Assembly: GCA_913773715.1 (NCBI GenBank)
Contig: CAJYHD010000233.1
Location: 1 to 6,550, forward strand
Length of the DNA: 6,550 bases
Origin: an uncultured Sphingobium sp.
GTDB taxonomy: Bacteria; Pseudomonadota; Alphaproteobacteria; Sphingomonadales; Sphingomonadaceae
Direction of reading: 5' to 3'
Below, in pieces: positions 4,327-6,550 of the stretch. The notes beneath the pieces were generated by a model, which had not been told where the DNA came from, did no database searches, and saw nothing but the letters and a program-made list of their open reading frames with translations. The translations under genes and the position numbers were made by a program. How positions within the stretch are numbered: position 1 is the first letter of the stretch; the number at the start of each line of letters is the position of its first letter.

Positions 4327-6550
4327 GCTGGCGTTCTTCCGAAGCCGAGTGAACGAGCTGCACGGTCCAGCGCTCGCAGCCGGCGAGGCGCTGCCCGAGG
4401 GGTCAATCCGGCATCTAGTCGAGACTGGCCCCTTCAGCCATCTGGACGAGGTGGCACGGACGACGATCGTCCGCGAGCTGGAGGGGGCGTTCGTCACCCG
4501 TCAGCGCCGGGGCTCGATCATCGTCTCCAACGCGCGCCCATGGCTGGTCGAGCGGCGCCCCTATATCGACTTCTACTACTGGAGTCGGCTTCGTAGGTTC
4601 TACATGGAGACGGGCGTACTCCCGGCGCATGTGCTGGCGACGCTCGACCACGATACTGACCAGGTACTTGATCAGTGCGGCGACCCATCACAGCCGGCGG
4701 CGGGCGCGCGTCGCGGCATGGTGATGGGCCACGTCCAGTCTGGCAAAACGACCAACTACTCGGCGCTGATCTGCAAGGCGGCGGACGCGGGATACAAGGT
4801 CATAATCCTGCTGGCGGGTATCACCAACTCGCTCCGGGCGCAGACCCAGGAGCGACTCGACGAGACATTCATCGGCAAGAAATCCGTGTTCGATGCCGTC
4901 GCGGCCGAGCTAATGCCCATCCAGAATTTTGCGGGCACAAGGCGCATACCCTCCTACGGCACGACCCGCGATTCCGACTTCGTGACTGGACGCGACGGAA
5001 TGTTCTTCAGCCTGTCCGGGCACAGCGAGCCCATCATCTTCGTCACCAAGAAGAACAAGGGCGTGCTGGAACGGCTCCGCGACTGGCTGGAGAAGCAGGA
5101 GGACGCCGCGACCTTCCCGCTCATCCTCATCGACGACGAGGCGGACAACGCCTCTATCAACACCGCGAAGGATCCGCGTCGGACCACGGCGATCAACCGC
5201 GTCATACGCGACATCCTCGGCCGGTTCCCCCGTTCGGCCTACGTCGGCTACACCGCCACGCCGTTCGCCAACATCTTCATCGACCCGGACACGCCGGCGG
5301 ATATGGAGAACGACGACCTCTTTCCCAAGCACTTCATCAAGGCCCTCGATCCGCCGACTAACTACGTGGGGTCACGTCGGGTCTTCTGGGAACAGGGCGA
5401 CCTCCGGCAGACGATGGTGCGGGTGATCGACGACTACCGCACCATCCTGCCCCTCGCCCACAAGGCGCATGAGCTGCCCCCGGCCCTGCCGGCATCGCTG
5501 CTGAAGGCAGTGCGGGTGTTCTGCCTGACTAGGGCGATTCGCATCCTGCGCGGACAGGGACGCAGGCATTGCTCCATGATGGTGAACGTCAGTCGCTTCA
5601 ACGCGGTCCAGGACGCGGTGCACGGGCTCCTTTACGGCTACCTGACGCTGGTGCGCGAGGCGGTCACCGTCTACGCGGGGCTGGCGGGCGGCAACGACGA
5701 TCCCGTCATGCGGGACCTGCGGGACACCTTCGCCGAGGAGTTCGGCGGCCTGGATCTCGCTTACGACGACGTCCTGCCCGTCCTGCTGGAGGCTGTGTCA
5801 AGCGTTGAGACGCGGGTCGTAAACATGCGCGGGGGCGTGCTCGACTACTCGGCGCACCGCGAGCACGGTCTCCATGTCATAGCTATTGGCGGCCTAGCCC
5901 TGTCGCGCGGCCTGACGCTCGAGGGACTGACCGTCTCCTACATCCTGCGCAACACCGCGGCGAGCGATACCCTCATGCAGATGGCGCGGTGGTTCGGCTA
6001 CCGGCCTGGCTTCGAGGAGATCTGCCGCCTCTACCTGCCGCGGGTTTCGTTCGACCACTACGAGGACGTGGACGATGCCACCGAGGAGCTGCGGCTCGAG
6101 GTGAAGCGGATGGAGCGTCTCCGCATGACGCCCGCGGACTTCGGCCTCAAGGTGCGCCAGAGCCAGCTCGCCATTCGAGTCACCGCGGCGAACAAGATGC
6201 GCACCGCGACAGCCATGACCATCGCCCAGGATTACGGTGCGAGGCATGTCGAGGGACACGCGCTGGTGAACAGCGCTGAGGTGAATGCCCGCAACGAGCG
6301 GGCGGCGGCCGCCCTCTTCGCGGGGCTTCGCCCGCCAGAGGAGGTGCCGGGGGGGCTGCTCTGGCGCGACGTGCCCGCCGGTCAGGTTATGGAGGTGCTG
6401 AGAGGCTACGAGTGCTCGCCCGTCCAGACCGACCTCAGCCGCATCAGCGATACCTCGCTTCTCGTCGACTACCTTTCCGACCGGGTACGAAGCGAATTTT
6501 CTCTCTGGGACGTGGCGGTGCCCCAGCTGCGCACCGGGGATCCCACCCGG
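4310..6550 (+). CDS. Z1-domain superfamily II helicase-like ATPase, 3' end outside the window
   Basis: 747 codons are open to the right edge, with no stop. ATG 4310 is the first start after an in-frame TAA (4289-4291), with AAAAGGG 8 nt upstream. It overlaps the ATPase gene by 17 nt, implying coupled translation. Motor motifs in order: Walker A GHVQSGKTTN (140-149, K146, T147); Walker B LILIDDEADNAS with DDEAD at 275-279; motif III-like GYTATPFANIFID around 315-322; GGLALSRGLTLEG (527-539); and an arginine-finger region MARWFGYRPGFEE from 558, with R560 and R565. The last two blocks are hallmarks of the Z1 domain, known from restriction-type loci. Residues 1-139 form an N-terminal region of unknown role. 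It probably uses ATP to move on or remodel DNA for a partner nuclease; no nuclease motif is visible in it. Z1 proteins I recall are somewhat longer, so perhaps 100-200 residues are missing. Codon use is uniformly GC-rich, like the ATPase gene. Confidence 0.92.
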   Translation, partial: MPYESELAFFRSRVNELHGPALAAGEALPEGSIRHLVETGPFSHLDEVARTTIVRELEGAFVTRQRRGSIIVSNARPWLVERRPYIDFYYWSRLRRFYMETGVLPAHVLATLDHDTDQVLDQCGDPSQPAAGARRGMVMGHVQSGKTTNYSALICKAADAGYKVIILLAGITNSLRAQTQERLDETFIGKKSVFDAVAAELMPIQNFAGTRRIPSYGTTRDSDFVTGRDGMFFSLSGHSEPIIFVTKKNKGVLERLRDWLEKQEDAATFPLILIDDEADNASINTAKDPRRTTAINRVIRDILGRFPRSAYVGYTATPFANIFIDPDTPADMENDDLFPKHFIKALDPPTNYVGSRRVFWEQGDLRQTMVRVIDDYRTILPLAHKAHELPPALPASLLKAVRVFCLTRAIRILRGQGRRHCSMMVNVSRFNAVQDAVHGLLYGYLTLVREAVTVYAGLAGGNDDPVMRDLRDTFAEEFGGLDLAYDDVLPVLLEAVSSVETRVVNMRGGVLDYSAHREHGLHVIAIGGLALSRGLTLEGLTVSYILRNTAASDTLMQMARWFGYRPGFEEICRLYLPRVSFDHYEDVDDATEELRLEVKRMERLRMTPADFGLKVRQSQLAIRVTAANKMRTATAMTIAQDYGARHVEGHALVNSAEVNARNERAAAALFAGLRPPEEVPGGLLWRDVPAGQVMEVLRGYECSPVQTDLSRISDTSLLVDYLSDRVRSEFSLWDVAVPQLRTGDPTR

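Noticed and set aside
4675..5361. 228-codon plus-strand frame inside the Z1 gene
   Set aside because: It lies in a different phase from the Z1 frame, which has all motor motifs; its Arg/His/Gly-rich product is typical of a GC-rich shadow frame.
1..6550. CRISPR arrays, tRNA or rRNA genes, insertion sequences, replication origin
   Set aside because: I saw no regularly spaced repeats, cloverleaf sequence, rRNA-like segment, transposase motif or iteron cluster on either strand.

Overview
The window looks like a piece of a GC-rich proteobacterial genome, most likely an alphaproteobacterium. That is an inference from base composition, codon use and the style of the left-edge gene; no marker gene is present. 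It appears to be the edge of a defence island. The left end carries the start of an ordinary chromosomal-type gene, the middle is a less GC-rich patch of short orphan genes and gene-free DNA, and the right 3.7 kb is a two-gene operon whose families I recognise.

Left to right: (1) 1-133, minus strand, the N-terminus of a probable GAF-type sensor or histidine kinase. (2) 134-681 has no convincing gene but holds a strong hairpin (164-206), a smaller hairpin (253-293), a broken reading frame (362-472) and a perfect 16-bp palindrome (495-510). (3) 682-1239, minus strand, a 185-aa orphan protein whose first half resembles the RuvC/RNase H fold in motif spacing. (4) 1240-1577 is a divergent intergenic region full of inverted repeats. 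(5) 1578-1748 and 1750-2226, plus strand, are two short orphan genes almost touching; the first looks leaderless, with a palindrome over its start codon. (6) 2238-2759, minus strand, is an orphan frame that may be frameshifted. (7) 2760-2847 contains a plausible promoter for the main operon.

The main operon is 2848-4326, a 492-aa GHKL ATPase of the MORC/paraMORC/MutL-like group, overlapping by 17 nt a Z1-domain superfamily II helicase-like ATPase (4310 to the right edge, 747 codons visible, no stop). Comparative genomics has linked prokaryotic MORC-like GHKL proteins paired with SF2 helicases and nucleases to restriction-modification and anti-phage defence (Iyer, Abhiman and Aravind). The expected working model is a GHKL clamp that changes conformation with ATP, together with a Z1 motor that remodels or translocates on DNA, supplying targets to a nuclease. 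In relatives I recall, a PD-(D/E)XK protein, an AIPR-type protein, a cytosine methylase and a Vsr nuclease lie nearby. None is visible here, so the nuclease and any methylase would have to be to the right of the window or elsewhere.
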